DNA of 64,000 nucleotides, taken from NCBI RefSeq assembly GCF_034347385.1, contig NZ_CP133777.1, positions 1,922,001 to 1,986,000 of the forward strand. Direction: 5' to 3'. This DNA comes from Actimicrobium sp. CCC2.4. Its GTDB lineage: Bacteria > Pseudomonadota > Gammaproteobacteria > Burkholderiales > Burkholderiaceae_D. Numbering within the stretch: position 1 is the stretch's first letter; each line of letters opens with the position of its first letter. Below the pieces are notes generated by a model, which saw only the letters and a list, made by a program, of their open reading frames with translations, had not been told where the DNA came from and ran no database searches. This document shows positions 38,118 through 50,274 of this stretch, in pieces. The position numbers were made by a program, and so were the translations under genes.

Positions 38118-38362
38118 GATCTTATGCGGCGGGTAATGAATTTTATGGAGCGAGGGTAGCATAGGAGCGGCTGTCTGATTTGCTCAAGGTCATTGGTGCG
38201 TTGCTGCGTCAACGGATTTGAAATACGGGAAACCTCATACAAATTCACAAGGAGGATGCCCGTAGTGGTATCCGCAGTAACGGTAAATACGGCGTCATCT
38301 GGAGAAACACGTCTTCGTATCGTGAAGGCTAATGAATCATCTAAATTATTTACCCGTATAAC

Positions 38363-38391
38363 TTGCACGCCGAGGGCGGATTGGCTATAGT
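38363..38391 (+). promoter_or_regulatory. rrn P1 promoter
   Basis: TTGCAC (38363-38368), a 17-nt spacer and TATAGT (38386-38391), then a C/G-rich discriminator TCGCCTCC. The GC-rich discriminator is typical of stringently controlled rRNA promoters. Transcription should begin near 38398, leaving a leader of about 305 nt. Confidence 0.8.
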
Positions 38392-38503
38392 TCGCCTCCT
38401 GCTTCAGCGACATCGAAGCGCAGACAAACAAAACGCTTTGTCAGCAGCATCAAAGACGGCACGGTCGGTGAGGGTAATCGAAATGTTGTGGATGGTGCGG
38501 TAA

Positions 38504-38514
38504 GTTCTTTAACA
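38504..38514 (+). promoter_or_regulatory. boxA antitermination site in rrn leader
   Basis: GTTCTTTAACA matches the boxA consensus (TGCTCTTTAACA) recognised in RNA by NusB/NusE. A second copy, GCTCTTTAACA, lies in the spacer before 23S. Confidence 0.8.
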
Positions 38515-38517
38515 ATT

Positions 38518-38539
38518 AACAGTTGATAAGTGTGGGCAC
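38518..38539 (+). other. 5' arm of the 16S rRNA processing stem
   Basis: This 22-nt arm (core TGATAAGTGTGG) is complementary to 40261-40282 with only two non-Watson-Crick positions, both G-U. The two segments bracket 16S and form the expected RNase III substrate. Confidence 0.85.
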
Positions 38540-38705
38540 TTGGTGGAAGTGCACTGTGGTGACTTAGGTTGCTACGGAGTCTTTACATATAAGCAAGTGC
38601 TCACGAAGAAATATAGGAAAGATTGAAAGATTGATCCTGTCAGTATTTTGAGTGAGCGACCGGTCAGCGATGACCATGTCCGAGAGGACATAAAACACAG
38701 AGATT

Positions 38706-40241
<1,536 letters not shown>

Positions 40242-40260
40242 GAGCATGCGCGGAAGCCCT

Positions 40261-40282
40261 GTGTCCACACTTATCAGCTGTT
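40261..40282 (+). other. 3' arm of the 16S rRNA processing stem
   Basis: Complement of 38518-38539 (core CCACACTTATCA). See that entry. Confidence 0.85.
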
Positions 40283-40383
40283 AGTCGAGAGAAGAACAGC
40301 AAGCAGTAAAAACAAGCAAGCGATGACAAGGAAGTGCACGAGAGTGTGGTGATATGTCGTGGTGAAGTGGCGCGGGTTCAAGC

Positions 40384-40460
40384 GGGTCTGTAGCTCAGTT
40401 GGTTAGAGCACCGTGTTGATAACGCGGGGGTCGTTGGTTCGAGCCCAACCAGACCCACCA
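40384..40460 (+). tRNA. ileT: tRNA-Ile (GAT anticodon)
   Basis: The gene is 77 nt with encoded CCA. The acceptor GGGTCTG pairs with CAGACCC, the D-arm contains TAGCTCAGTTGGTTAGAGCA, the anticodon loop is TTGATAA with GAT at 40418-40420, and the T-loop is GGTTCGAGCC. Its position in the 16S-23S spacer is canonical. Confidence 0.97.
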
Positions 40461-40513
40461 AGACAGAGTAGGGTGGTAAGCAGCAAGTAGTTAAGCAGTC
40501 AGTGAAACACCTG

Positions 40514-40589
40514 GGGGGTTTAGCTCAGCTGGGAGAGCACCTGCTTTGCAAGCAGGGGGTCGTCGGTTCGATCCCGTCAACCTCCACCA
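40514..40589 (+). tRNA. alaT: tRNA-Ala (TGC anticodon)
   Basis: The gene is 76 nt with encoded CCA. The acceptor GGGGGTT pairs with AACCTCC (one G-U). The D-arm is TAGCTCAGCTGGGAGAGC, the anticodon loop contains TTTGCAA (TGC) and the T-loop is GGTTCGATCC. Confidence 0.97.
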
Positions 40590-40623
40590 GAGAACGATGA
40601 ATAAATGCAGTGAAGTAAAAATG

Positions 40624-40679
40624 CAAACCTAAGCAGCGTCATTCGCGAAGCGAATGACAAGGTATTAGGTTTGGTTTTT
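40624..40679 (+). other. Terminator-like nested hairpin in the 16S-23S spacer
   Basis: An outer stem CAAACCTAA (40624-40632) with TTAGGTTTG (40665-40673) encloses a perfect inner stem GTCATTCGC-gaa-GCGAATGAC (40638-40658). The outer stem is followed at once by a G and T6. It looks like an intrinsic terminator lying between tRNA-Ala and the second boxA. Confidence 0.7.
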
Positions 40680-40704
40680 TATAACAAGAAACCATGAGCT
40701 GTTC

Positions 40705-40715
40705 GCTCTTTAACA
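40705..40715 (+). promoter_or_regulatory. boxA antitermination site before 23S rRNA
   Basis: GCTCTTTAACA, the second boxA of the operon, followed by AATTTGG. It lies 26 nt after the terminator-like hairpin. Confidence 0.8.
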
Positions 40716-40955
40716 ATTTGGAAGAAGTAAAGATTTATCAGTGTCGATGAGACTCGTGAAAGCGAGAATTAAAGGCGCTGGTGGGTAGTGATTGTAATCA
40801 ACAAACATGGATTCAACATGCTTGCATCTAGCTGGGCTACGCAAGTAGCTACAAAGGTGCAAGTGCATACGTAGTACTCAGTTGTTCTAACCGTCTTTGT
40901 GTCACCGGTGCATTTCGAAAGAAAGACGCTGGTGGTACAGAGGTCAACGTTATAG

Positions 40956-43841
<2,886 letters not shown>

Positions 43842-44017
43842 ATAACCTTGATGGGTTAGAGACGACGAGTATGGCGTATGCGATTGTTGATGCATCACGC
43901 CCGCTAACTGCACACTGAAGATGATTTCAAGGTGTGTGTTGTACTTCTTTACTTCTTCCGAATTGCGTCCCCTGAAGGAGCCAGATCAACGGCCCCCACA
44001 GAGGATTCTACAAGTTA

Positions 44018-44133
44018 AGCCTGATGACCATAGCGCGTCGGTACCACCCCTTCCCATCCCGAACAGGACCGTGAAACGACGTTGCGCCGATGATAGTGCG
44101 TCAACACGTGTGAAAGTAGGTCATCGTCAGGCT
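44018..44133 (+). rRNA. rrf: 5S ribosomal RNA
   Basis: About 116 nt. The 5' AGCCTGATGACCATAGCG pairs with the 3' GGTCATCGTCAGGCT. The internal CCCATCCCGAACAGGACCGT and GATAGTG are standard 5S features. It is followed 21 nt later by the rrn terminator. Confidence 0.95.
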
Positions 44134-44154
44134 CAGTTACATGCAGCAAACAAG

Positions 44155-44181
44155 AAGGCTCTTCGAAAGAAGGGCCTTTTT
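44155..44181 (+). terminator. rrn operon terminator
   Basis: AAGGCTCTTC (44155-44164), a GAAA tetraloop, and GAAGGGCCTT (44169-44178) with one G-U pair, then the T-run to 44181. Confidence 0.9.
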
Positions 44182-44198
44182 GCGTTGGCGCGGAGGGT

Positions 44199-44227
44199 TT
44201 GGTTTTGCGTCCCTCGCGGGCTATAAT
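44199..44227 (+). promoter_or_regulatory. Promoter of the DUF3348-DUF802-OmpA-DUF2894 operon
   Basis: TTGGTT (44199-44204), a 17-nt spacer and a perfect TATAAT (44222-44227). It lies just after the rrn terminator and about 130 nt before the first gene of the operon. Confidence 0.65.
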
Positions 44228-44359
44228 CACGAGCGAAAACACGGCAAGCGTCCCTAAAACGGCTTGAGGCGCGGGCGTCTTGTTCTCAATAATGTGTATC
44301 CAGATTGCGGCGTGAACCATCAGTCGTGTTGATTTCGTTGAATTTGATTGCCTGTCCTT

Positions 44360-45136
44360 ATGACGCGAGCGCTACCGCGTACAAACTTCCACAGCTCCAC
44401 ACTCATTCGCTGTCTTGCCCGTCTCGAGATGGTGGGAACGCTCGAGCAAGAGAACGCGTTTGCAGAAAAGCTAGGCCTTTGGATTCACTTTGCCGATGCC
44501 ATCACACTGTCGGCCGTGCATAGCGACATCACGGCTCCGATGCCGATGCCTTTCATGCCTGCAGCCGCGCAAATCAATCTGAGCACTGCCATTGCCGTCG
44601 AATTCGACCGGACTCAAACCGGCTTGATCAATTCAATCATCGCGAACTGCTCGCCAAAATCAGGAAAATCCCTGATCAAGTTACCGATCCCCTTACTCGA
44701 GTTACCGATAGATATTGCCGCGGCCTACGCGCCATATCGCTGGTTTTACGACGCCCACCAGCGCGACATGGAAATGCGTGTCCAGCCACTGCGAACCAAG
44801 ATCCGGAATGCCCTGGCGAACGTGTCGCCAAGACTAAAAAAACTCGCCGACCTGGATGCGGCACTCGAGGCAATTCTGCGCGAGCGCGAGGGAAAATTGC
44901 TCTCGAAAATACCGGTACTTTTAAAAATACGCTTTGAGCAATTGTTCAAAGTTCATCAGCAGAGGCTTGTTGAGTCCCGCGAGGCAGACAACCCCGCTGC
45001 GTGGATACACCCGACCGGCTGGCTGACACAATTTTGCAATGACATGCAAATGTTGTTGCTGTTCGAACTGGAGTTGCGATTGCAACCGACCGTGGGACTC
45101 ATCGAAGCATTCGACACTAAGACAAACAATGAATAG
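44360..45136 (+). CDS. DUF3348 family protein, first gene of a stator-like cluster
   Basis: The ATG at 44360 (MTRALPRTNFHSSTLIRCLA) gives 258 residues. A TTG 12 nt upstream is a weaker start. I recognise the family as DUF3348 from the segment ENAFAEKLGLWIHFADAITL near residue 30. The rest is helical and rich in charged residues (about 140-220), without signal peptide or membrane segment, so it is probably cytoplasmic. The function is unknown. It overlaps the proposed start of the DUF802 gene by 8 nt (ATGAATAG), and the same kind of overlap recurs at the other two junctions, so the four proteins are probably made together. Confidence 0.8.
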   Translation: MTRALPRTNFHSSTLIRCLARLEMVGTLEQENAFAEKLGLWIHFADAITLSAVHSDITAPMPMPFMPAAAQINLSTAIAVEFDRTQTGLINSIIANCSPKSGKSLIKLPIPLLELPIDIAAAYAPYRWFYDAHQRDMEMRVQPLRTKIRNALANVSPRLKKLADLDAALEAILREREGKLLSKIPVLLKIRFEQLFKVHQQRLVESREADNPAAWIHPTGWLTQFCNDMQMLLLFELELRLQPTVGLIEAFDTKTNNE

Positions 45137-45188
45137 ACAGTTATTTGCAGTCGCATTTTTTTGGGAGCACTCGGCATTGTCTGGGTAG
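45129..45188 (+). other. Apparent frameshift at a T7 tract in the 5' end of the DUF802 gene
   Basis: From ATG 45129 the frame reads MNRQLFAVAFFWEHSALSG and stops at 45186-45188. Shifting by -1 after the TTT codon at 45159-45161 (or adding one T to the run at 45156-45162) gives MNRQLFAVAFFLGALGIV, which continues seamlessly into the long frame and completes its first transmembrane helix. The ATG overlaps the DUF3348 stop by 8 nt, as at the next two junctions. Confidence 0.75.
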
Positions 45189-47314
45189 GTGCCGGATTCA
45201 TTCGTGACAATTTACTCGCGCTCACGATGACGATACTCATCGGTATCGTCTACGTGTATGGTGCTCTCGAACTCCGCCAGTTTCGGCAGGCAACGACGAC
45301 ACTGACTGCGGCTCTCGCGGCCATTCCCGAGGCGTTACCTGACCTCGGTGACTGGCTAGCTCATGTCCATGGCTCGTTGCAAAACGCGGTGCGATTACGT
45401 ATCGAAGGCGAGCGCGTCGGTCTGCCTGGGCCTGCGCTCACGCCGTATCTGGTTGGTTTGCTCGTGATGTTGGGGATGTTGGGTACCTTCATGGGGATGG
45501 TCGTGACACTCAACGGTGCCGTTTTTGCACTCGAAAAAACGACTGATCTTCAGGCGATGCGTTCGGCGCTTTCGATGCCGGTCAGAGGATTGGGATTGGC
45601 ATTCGGAACGTCGGTCGCCGGTGTTGCCGCTTCCGCGATGCTGGGATTGATGTCGGCATTGTGCCGCCGTGATCGCGTGCTGGCTGCGCAGCTTCTCGAC
45701 ACCAGGATTGCGACCACGCTGCGCCGGTTTTCAGTCGCCCATCAGCGCGAAGAAACGCTCAAGGCATTGCAAGTGCAGTCGCAGATATTGCCTGCCGTCG
45801 TTGACCAGCTGCAGGCAATGATGAGCAGGATCGAAGCGACGAACCAGCAGCTGGGCCAGCAATTAAGCCAGCATTTGCTCGCCAGTCAGGAAGGCTTTCA
45901 TGGCGACATCAAGGGTGTCTACACCGACCTGGCTCAATCCGTCGATAAATCGCTGCGCGAGAGCCTGAGCCTGAGCGCGCAGATAGCCGGCGACAGTATC
46001 AAGCCGGTGGTCGACGCAGCGATGGGTGCAATCGCTCAGGAATCAATAGTGATGTACGAGCGCATGGCAGGCACCGTACAACGTCAACTTGACGGCGTGT
46101 CTGTCCGGTTCGATACCGCTGTCACGACGGTAGCCGATACCTGGACAACGGCACTCGCCAGCCACGAACAGGCCAGCGGCCGTGTCGTTGCCGGAGTCCA
46201 GCATTCGTTGCAGGCATTCAACGCCACATTCGAGCAACGTTCCGTCGATCTCGTCACCGCCGTGGGCGATACGTTTGCCCGCTCGCAAGCCGCACAGGCG
46301 ATCAGTGATGACGAGCTGCGACAGGCATGGACGCAATCACTGCAAGCGATCGCAGCGACTCTCACCAGCGAGTGGCAGCACACCGGTGCGCAGACACTGA
46401 CGCAGCACCGCCAGCTCTGTGACACCCTCACGCGGACCGTGCAAGAGATCACCGGGCAGGCGCAGGTCAGCGCCAGCAAGTCTCTTGCGCAAACAACACA
46501 GCTCATTAGCGGCGCCGAGGAGCTGATGCGCTCCCGTATCACGGCGGAAGCGCAGTGGATCGAACAGCAGCGTGTCGCCATGGATCAGCTGAGCAGTGCG
46601 CTGCGCTTGGAACTGGGAGCACTGCGGGACGATGAAGCATTGCGTGCCGACGCTGCCGTCGCGCGACTGGCCGGTTTGGAGCTCGCCCTGACCCGCCATT
46701 TGACGACACTTGGTACGGCACTTGAAGAACCGATCACGCGCCTGATTCACACCGCCTCTGAAGCGCCACGCGCTGCGGCTGAAGTAATCGGCCAGTTGCG
46801 CAAGGAAATCTCCAGCAGCGTGGCGCGCGATAACGAGCTGCTTGAAGAACGCAGCCGCATCATGGAAACGCTCAACGCATTGCTAGGGGCAATCAATCAC
46901 GCGTCTGTCGAACAGCGCGCCGTAATCGATACGCTGGTGGTGTCTTCAGCCACGGCGCTGGAGGCTGCCGGCAACACGTTTTCAGAAAACGTGACAGTAG
47001 AAACAACCAAGCTCGCCGACATCACGGCCCACTTGGTCAGCAGCGCCGTCGATGTGTCCAGCCTGGGCGAAGCGTTCGGCTTCGCGGTGCAATCGTTCAA
47101 CGAAGGCAATGAAAAACTGATCGCTAACCTCCAGCGCATCGAAGGCGCGATGGACAAATCCATGCTGCGCAGTGACGAGCAGCTTGCTTACTACGTCGCC
47201 CAGGCGCGCGAAATCATCGACCTGAGCATGACCTCACAAAAAGAAATGGTGGAGCAATTGCGCCAGCTGCCAGGCCGGCAATCGATGGCTGCCGGGGAGG
47301 CGGGTAATGGATGA
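45161..47314 (+). CDS. DUF802 membrane protein, MotA/TolQ/ZorA-like stator subunit with long helical tail
   Basis: The open frame begins at a TTG (45161; 717 residues), but there is no ribosome site, and the true start is probably ATG 45129 via a frame change in the T7 tract (728 residues). It has two N-terminal helices (about 3-35), then a MotA/ExbB-type pair: PYLVGLLVMLGMLGTFMGMV (95-114) with GLGLAFGTSVAGVAASAMLG (143-162). The GT-x-x-GM and FGTS-x-x-GV-x-x-S motifs are those of ion-channel stator subunits. Residues about 180-717 are a long, Gln/Ala/Leu-rich helical tail, like that of ZorA and much longer than that of MotA. I infer an inner-membrane, ion-driven complex with the OmpA-like protein downstream. 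The function is unknown. Confidence 0.8.
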   Translation: MGALGIVWVGAGFIRDNLLALTMTILIGIVYVYGALELRQFRQATTTLTAALAAIPEALPDLGDWLAHVHGSLQNAVRLRIEGERVGLPGPALTPYLVGLLVMLGMLGTFMGMVVTLNGAVFALEKTTDLQAMRSALSMPVRGLGLAFGTSVAGVAASAMLGLMSALCRRDRVLAAQLLDTRIATTLRRFSVAHQREETLKALQVQSQILPAVVDQLQAMMSRIEATNQQLGQQLSQHLLASQEGFHGDIKGVYTDLAQSVDKSLRESLSLSAQIAGDSIKPVVDAAMGAIAQESIVMYERMAGTVQRQLDGVSVRFDTAVTTVADTWTTALASHEQASGRVVAGVQHSLQAFNATFEQRSVDLVTAVGDTFARSQAAQAISDDELRQAWTQSLQAIAATLTSEWQHTGAQTLTQHRQLCDTLTRTVQEITGQAQVSASKSLAQTTQLISGAEELMRSRITAEAQWIEQQRVAMDQLSSALRLELGALRDDEALRADAAVARLAGLELALTRHLTTLGTALEEPITRLIHTASEAPRAAAEVIGQLRKEISSSVARDNELLEERSRIMETLNALLGAINHASVEQRAVIDTLVVSSATALEAAGNTFSENVTVETTKLADITAHLVSSAVDVSSLGEAFGFAVQSFNEGNEKLIANLQRIEGAMDKSMLRSDEQLAYYVAQAREIIDLSMTSQKEMVEQLRQLPGRQSMAAGEAGNG

Positions 47315-47945
47315 CAGTGACGGCGGCATTGAGCATACCGCGCCGGTCTGGGCGGTATTTGGCGATTTGATGTCGGGATTGCTGGGCGCGTTCGTGCTGA
47401 TACTGGTGGGCGTGATTGGCGTGCAAATGGAATTGTCGTCGAGTTTGCAGGACGAGATTGCCAAGCGCCAGGTCGAAGAGCAGCGTCGCATGACGCTCGA
47501 AAAAGCGCTGGCAATTCCGCTGGCTACCGGCCGCATCACCCTCAGCAACGGACGTATCGGCATCAGCGGCCAGGTCTTGTTCGGTCTCAATTCGGATCAG
47601 TTGCAGCCCGAGGGCCGGCAACTCCTGACCAGTCTGGTCAAGCCGCTGCAGGCTTACCTGACGACGCGCGACGAACTGTTGATGGTGAGCGGATTTACCG
47701 ACGACATCTCGATTCGCGGCGGTCGCTTTGCGGACAACTGGGAGCTGTCGGCCCAGCGTGCGTTGACCGTGACCCGCGCGCTCATCGATGAAGGCATGCC
47801 ATCGGCGATGGTCTTCGCTGCTGCCTTTGGTGCCGAGCAGCCCGTCAGCCCCAATACCGACGACGCCGCGCGTGCGCAAAACCGGCGGGTAGAAATGGCA
47901 CCCGTACCAAAAACTCCCGCTATCAGTAAGTCGCCTGATGGATGA
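47307..47945 (+). CDS. OmpA-domain, MotB/ZorB-like stator subunit
   Basis: This 212-residue protein has one N-terminal membrane helix, AVFGDLMSGLLGAFVLILVG (about 16-35). It contains Asp 20 at the position of the MotB proton-accepting Asp. A short linker follows (about 42-75), then an OmpA peptidoglycan-binding domain (about 80-200) with FGLNSDQLQPEGRQLL, VSGFTDD and NWELSAQRALTVTRALIDEG. The Asp and Arg that bind diaminopimelate are present. There is no cleavable signal. It overlaps the DUF802 stop by 8 nt (ATGGATGA). It should pair with the DUF802 protein to make a wall-anchored stator. Confidence 0.88.
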   Translation: MDDSDGGIEHTAPVWAVFGDLMSGLLGAFVLILVGVIGVQMELSSSLQDEIAKRQVEEQRRMTLEKALAIPLATGRITLSNGRIGISGQVLFGLNSDQLQPEGRQLLTSLVKPLQAYLTTRDELLMVSGFTDDISIRGGRFADNWELSAQRALTVTRALIDEGMPSAMVFAAAFGAEQPVSPNTDDAARAQNRRVEMAPVPKTPAISKSPDG

Positions 47946-48651
47946 GGCCGGCCACGGCGCGGCAACGGATCCATCTGCTGGCATCGACACGCGCATCGCC
48001 GCATTGCGTGCTGCCGGTGCCGCACGGTTCGATGCTGTCGGTCAGCACTATCTCGAGGCACTGGCAAAGCGGTCGAAGACGCATGACGGATACATCCGGC
48101 ACCTGCTTGTCGATAAGCTGTCGCAGGCCCTGGCGATATTTGCCGTACGGTTTGAACAGGCGCGATCTAACGCTGCGGGCTTCATGGCCGAGGCCGTATC
48201 CGCCCACCCGCAGCAGGCCGATGCGTTGCAGCGTCTTTTCGACGAACACGATTTCAAGGGATTGATGCGCTACCGGCAGCAGCTGAAATCCGGCGACCAG
48301 CCCGGTCTGCTGTCTGGGCTGGTGTCCGAGCTCGAACAGTACGGATCGGAAACCGCCGGGACGGGCGGTCGCACCGAACTCAAAATTCTGCGCAGCGCGA
48401 GAAATACCTGGTCATCACTGAGCGCCGGCCGGCAAGTGGCGCGGGCGCTCGAACAAGGTCCGAAGAACGCCGGGCCGATCAATTCGCACATGCTGGTGCT
48501 GCGCTCGCTGGCACTGATGCGCGACGTCTCGCCGGATTATCTCAATCGCTTCATGATTTATGCAGAGACCTTGCTGGCTCTCGATCACCTCAAGAAAGAA
48601 AAGCCGGCCACAGTGCGGAAATCATCTTCGGTAAGGAACGCGAAAATATAA
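47938..48651 (+). CDS. DUF2894 family protein, last gene of the stator-like cluster
   Basis: This 237-residue soluble protein is recognised as DUF2894 by the segment RIAALRAAGAARFDAVGQHY near residue 17. It is predominantly helical and basic toward the C-terminus (VRKSSSVRNAKI), with no membrane segment. KSGDQPGLLSGLVSELEQYG lies mid-protein and RFMIYAETLLALDHLKKEK near the end. The function is unknown. It overlaps the OmpA-like gene by 8 nt (ATGGATGA). As the terminal gene of a four-gene coupled operon, it is a candidate cytoplasmic partner or effector of the membrane complex. Confidence 0.82.
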   Translation: MDEAGHGAATDPSAGIDTRIAALRAAGAARFDAVGQHYLEALAKRSKTHDGYIRHLLVDKLSQALAIFAVRFEQARSNAAGFMAEAVSAHPQQADALQRLFDEHDFKGLMRYRQQLKSGDQPGLLSGLVSELEQYGSETAGTGGRTELKILRSARNTWSSLSAGRQVARALEQGPKNAGPINSHMLVLRSLALMRDVSPDYLNRFMIYAETLLALDHLKKEKPATVRKSSSVRNAKI

Positions 48652-48700
48652 CTCGCGGATTACGCTGTTAGCGTGTGACCGCTGGTCAAGGCGGCTTAAG

Positions 48701-49009
48701 TCAGGCGTCCTGTTTCAGGATCGCCGCCAGCAAGCCGGGAAACCGGCTTTCGATGTCGGCGCGGCGCAAGCGGTTCATGTGGTTGGTGCCATTGTTTTCG
48801 GTGACGACCAGACCGGCTTCGCGCAAGACCTTGAAGTGATGCGAGACGGTCGATTTCGGCCGTCCGCCATCAAGTTCGCCGCAGGTGGCAACCTCGACCC
48901 GCGCCAGGTGCCGGACGATGTCCAGACGGATCGAATCGCTCAACGCATAGAGCACCCGTTCGAGGGCAAGGTCGGTGGCAGAGGGGTGTTTAAGTGGGCG
49001 CATAGGCAA
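48701..49009 (-). CDS. ArsR-family transcriptional regulator
   Basis: This 102-residue winged-helix protein has the ArsR layout: LERVLYALSDSIRLDIVRHL, then the recognition helix region PKSTVSHHFKVLREAGLV and the beta-wing VTENNGTNHMNRLRR. The single Cys (ATCGEL) does not form the CVC metal site of arsenic or cadmium sensors, so it probably responds to redox state or an electrophile. It is divergent from the old-yellow-enzyme gene, which is its likely target. An alternative start 6 nt downstream is possible. Confidence 0.87.
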   Translation of the reverse strand: MPMRPLKHPSATDLALERVLYALSDSIRLDIVRHLARVEVATCGELDGGRPKSTVSHHFKVLREAGLVVTENNGTNHMNRLRRADIESRFPGLLAAILKQDA

Positions 49010-49041
49010 GAGGATACACCGTGCTGTACACTCCTTCTATT

Positions 49042-49059
49042 GTTCGACTATTTACGAAC
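49042..49059. promoter_or_regulatory. Candidate ArsR-family operator
   Basis: GTTCG-ACTATTTA-CGAAC is an interrupted palindrome in the 88-nt gap between the divergent regulator and oxidoreductase genes. A further CGAAC follows at 49063-49067. Confidence 0.4.
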
Positions 49060-49097
49060 TACCGAACTTCTGCTTATTCACTTAACCAAAGGAACCC

Positions 49098-50186
49098 ATG
49101 TCCGCTTTATTCCAACCGTTCAAGCTTAAAAATGCGTCACTGCGCAACCGTATCGCTGTACCACCAATGTGCCAGTACATGGCTGTCGACGGTCTCGTCA
49201 ATGATTGGCATCTGGCGCACTACACCAGCATGGCGCGTGGCGGTGCCGCCCTCGTGATCGTCGAGGCGACCGGTGTCGCTCCCGAAGGACGCATCACGCC
49301 AGGCTGCACCGGCATCTGGAACGATGACCTGGCACAGGCCTTCGTGCCCATCGTGCAGGCAATCAAATCGGCCGGTGCGGTGCCGGGCATCCAGATCGGC
49401 CATGCAGGTCGTAAGGCTAGTTCGAACCGGCCGTGGGAAGGCGACGACCACATTGCCGAAGACGATGCGCGCAGCTGGCAAACCATCGCACCGTCGGCGA
49501 TTGCCTTCGGTGCGAACCTGCCGCGCCAGCCGCGCGAGATGACGCTGGACGACATCGCGCGCGTGCGTCAGGAGTTTGTCGACGCTGCCGTGCGTGCCCG
49601 CGAGGTCGGCTTCGAATGGCTGGAGCTGCATTTTGCGCACGGCTATCTGGCGCAAAGTTTTTTCTCGGCGCACTCGAACCAGCGCACCGACATCTACGGC
49701 GGCAGCGTCGAGAACCGCAGCCGCTTCCTTCTCGAGACCTTGAAAGCCGTACGTGAAGTGTGGCCGGAAGACCTGCCGTTGACGGTGCGCTTCGGCGTGA
49801 TCGAATACGACGGCCGCGACGAGCAAACCCTGCTTGAATCGATAGCTCTGGTCGGCCAGTTCAAGGCCGCCGGCATGGACATGATCAGCGTCAGTATTGG
49901 CTTCTCGACGCCCACTGCATCGATCCCATGGGGACCGGCTTTCATGGGTCCTGTCAGCGAACGCGTGCGTCGCGAAGCCGGCGTGCCGGTCTCGTCAGCC
50001 TGGGGCTTTGGTGTGCCGGCGCTTGCCGAGCAAGCAGTCAAGTCAGAACAGCTAGATCTGGTCATGGTGGGCAAGGCCCATCTGGCCAATCCACACTGGG
50101 CGTATTTCGCCGCCAAGGAATTGGGCGTTGCGCGTGCGTCATGGACCTTGCCGGCACCGTACGCACACTGGCTTGAGCGCTACTGA
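49098..50186 (+). CDS. Old yellow enzyme-type NADH:flavin oxidoreductase (YqjM/XenA-like)
   Basis: The 362 residues form an FMN TIM barrel. IAVPPMCQYMAVDGLVNDWH with C25 marks the thermophilic-like/YqjM subclass. IGHAGRKASSNRPW, the substrate-binding HFAHGYLAQSFFS, RTDIYGGSVENRSRF, and the C-terminal phosphate-binding DLVMVGKAHLANP are also present. It reduces alpha,beta-unsaturated carbonyls or nitro compounds with NAD(P)H in the cytosol. AAAGGAACCC precedes the ATG. Control by the divergent ArsR protein is inferred from the layout. Confidence 0.93.
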   Translation: MSALFQPFKLKNASLRNRIAVPPMCQYMAVDGLVNDWHLAHYTSMARGGAALVIVEATGVAPEGRITPGCTGIWNDDLAQAFVPIVQAIKSAGAVPGIQIGHAGRKASSNRPWEGDDHIAEDDARSWQTIAPSAIAFGANLPRQPREMTLDDIARVRQEFVDAAVRAREVGFEWLELHFAHGYLAQSFFSAHSNQRTDIYGGSVENRSRFLLETLKAVREVWPEDLPLTVRFGVIEYDGRDEQTLLESIALVGQFKAAGMDMISVSIGFSTPTASIPWGPAFMGPVSERVRREAGVPVSSAWGFGVPALAEQAVKSEQLDLVMVGKAHLANPHWAYFAAKELGVARASWTLPAPYAHWLERY

Positions 50187-50274
50187 CACAATAACGCCGG
50201 TAACGGCCAAGCAATCGGTAAGGTGAACACGGCATTATCGTGTCCACGCACAACGGTGACACGATCCTGTTTGG

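Larger units (their letters stand above)
38118..38705. other. rrn upstream and leader region
   Basis: No protein gene is supported. Short frames on both strands here lack ribosome sites and family resemblance, and one would overlap the small membrane protein gene. The right part contains the rrn promoter, boxA and the 5' arm of the 16S processing stem, annotated separately. Confidence 0.7.

Noticed and set aside
38045-38431. A 128-codon minus-strand frame upstream of the rrn operon
   Set aside because: It overlaps the small membrane protein gene and the rrn promoter and has no family resemblance.
44360-48651. Calling the cluster a canonical Zorya system
   Set aside because: The stator-like pair is similar in plan, but no ZorC, ZorD or ZorE homologue is visible, and the partners are different families.
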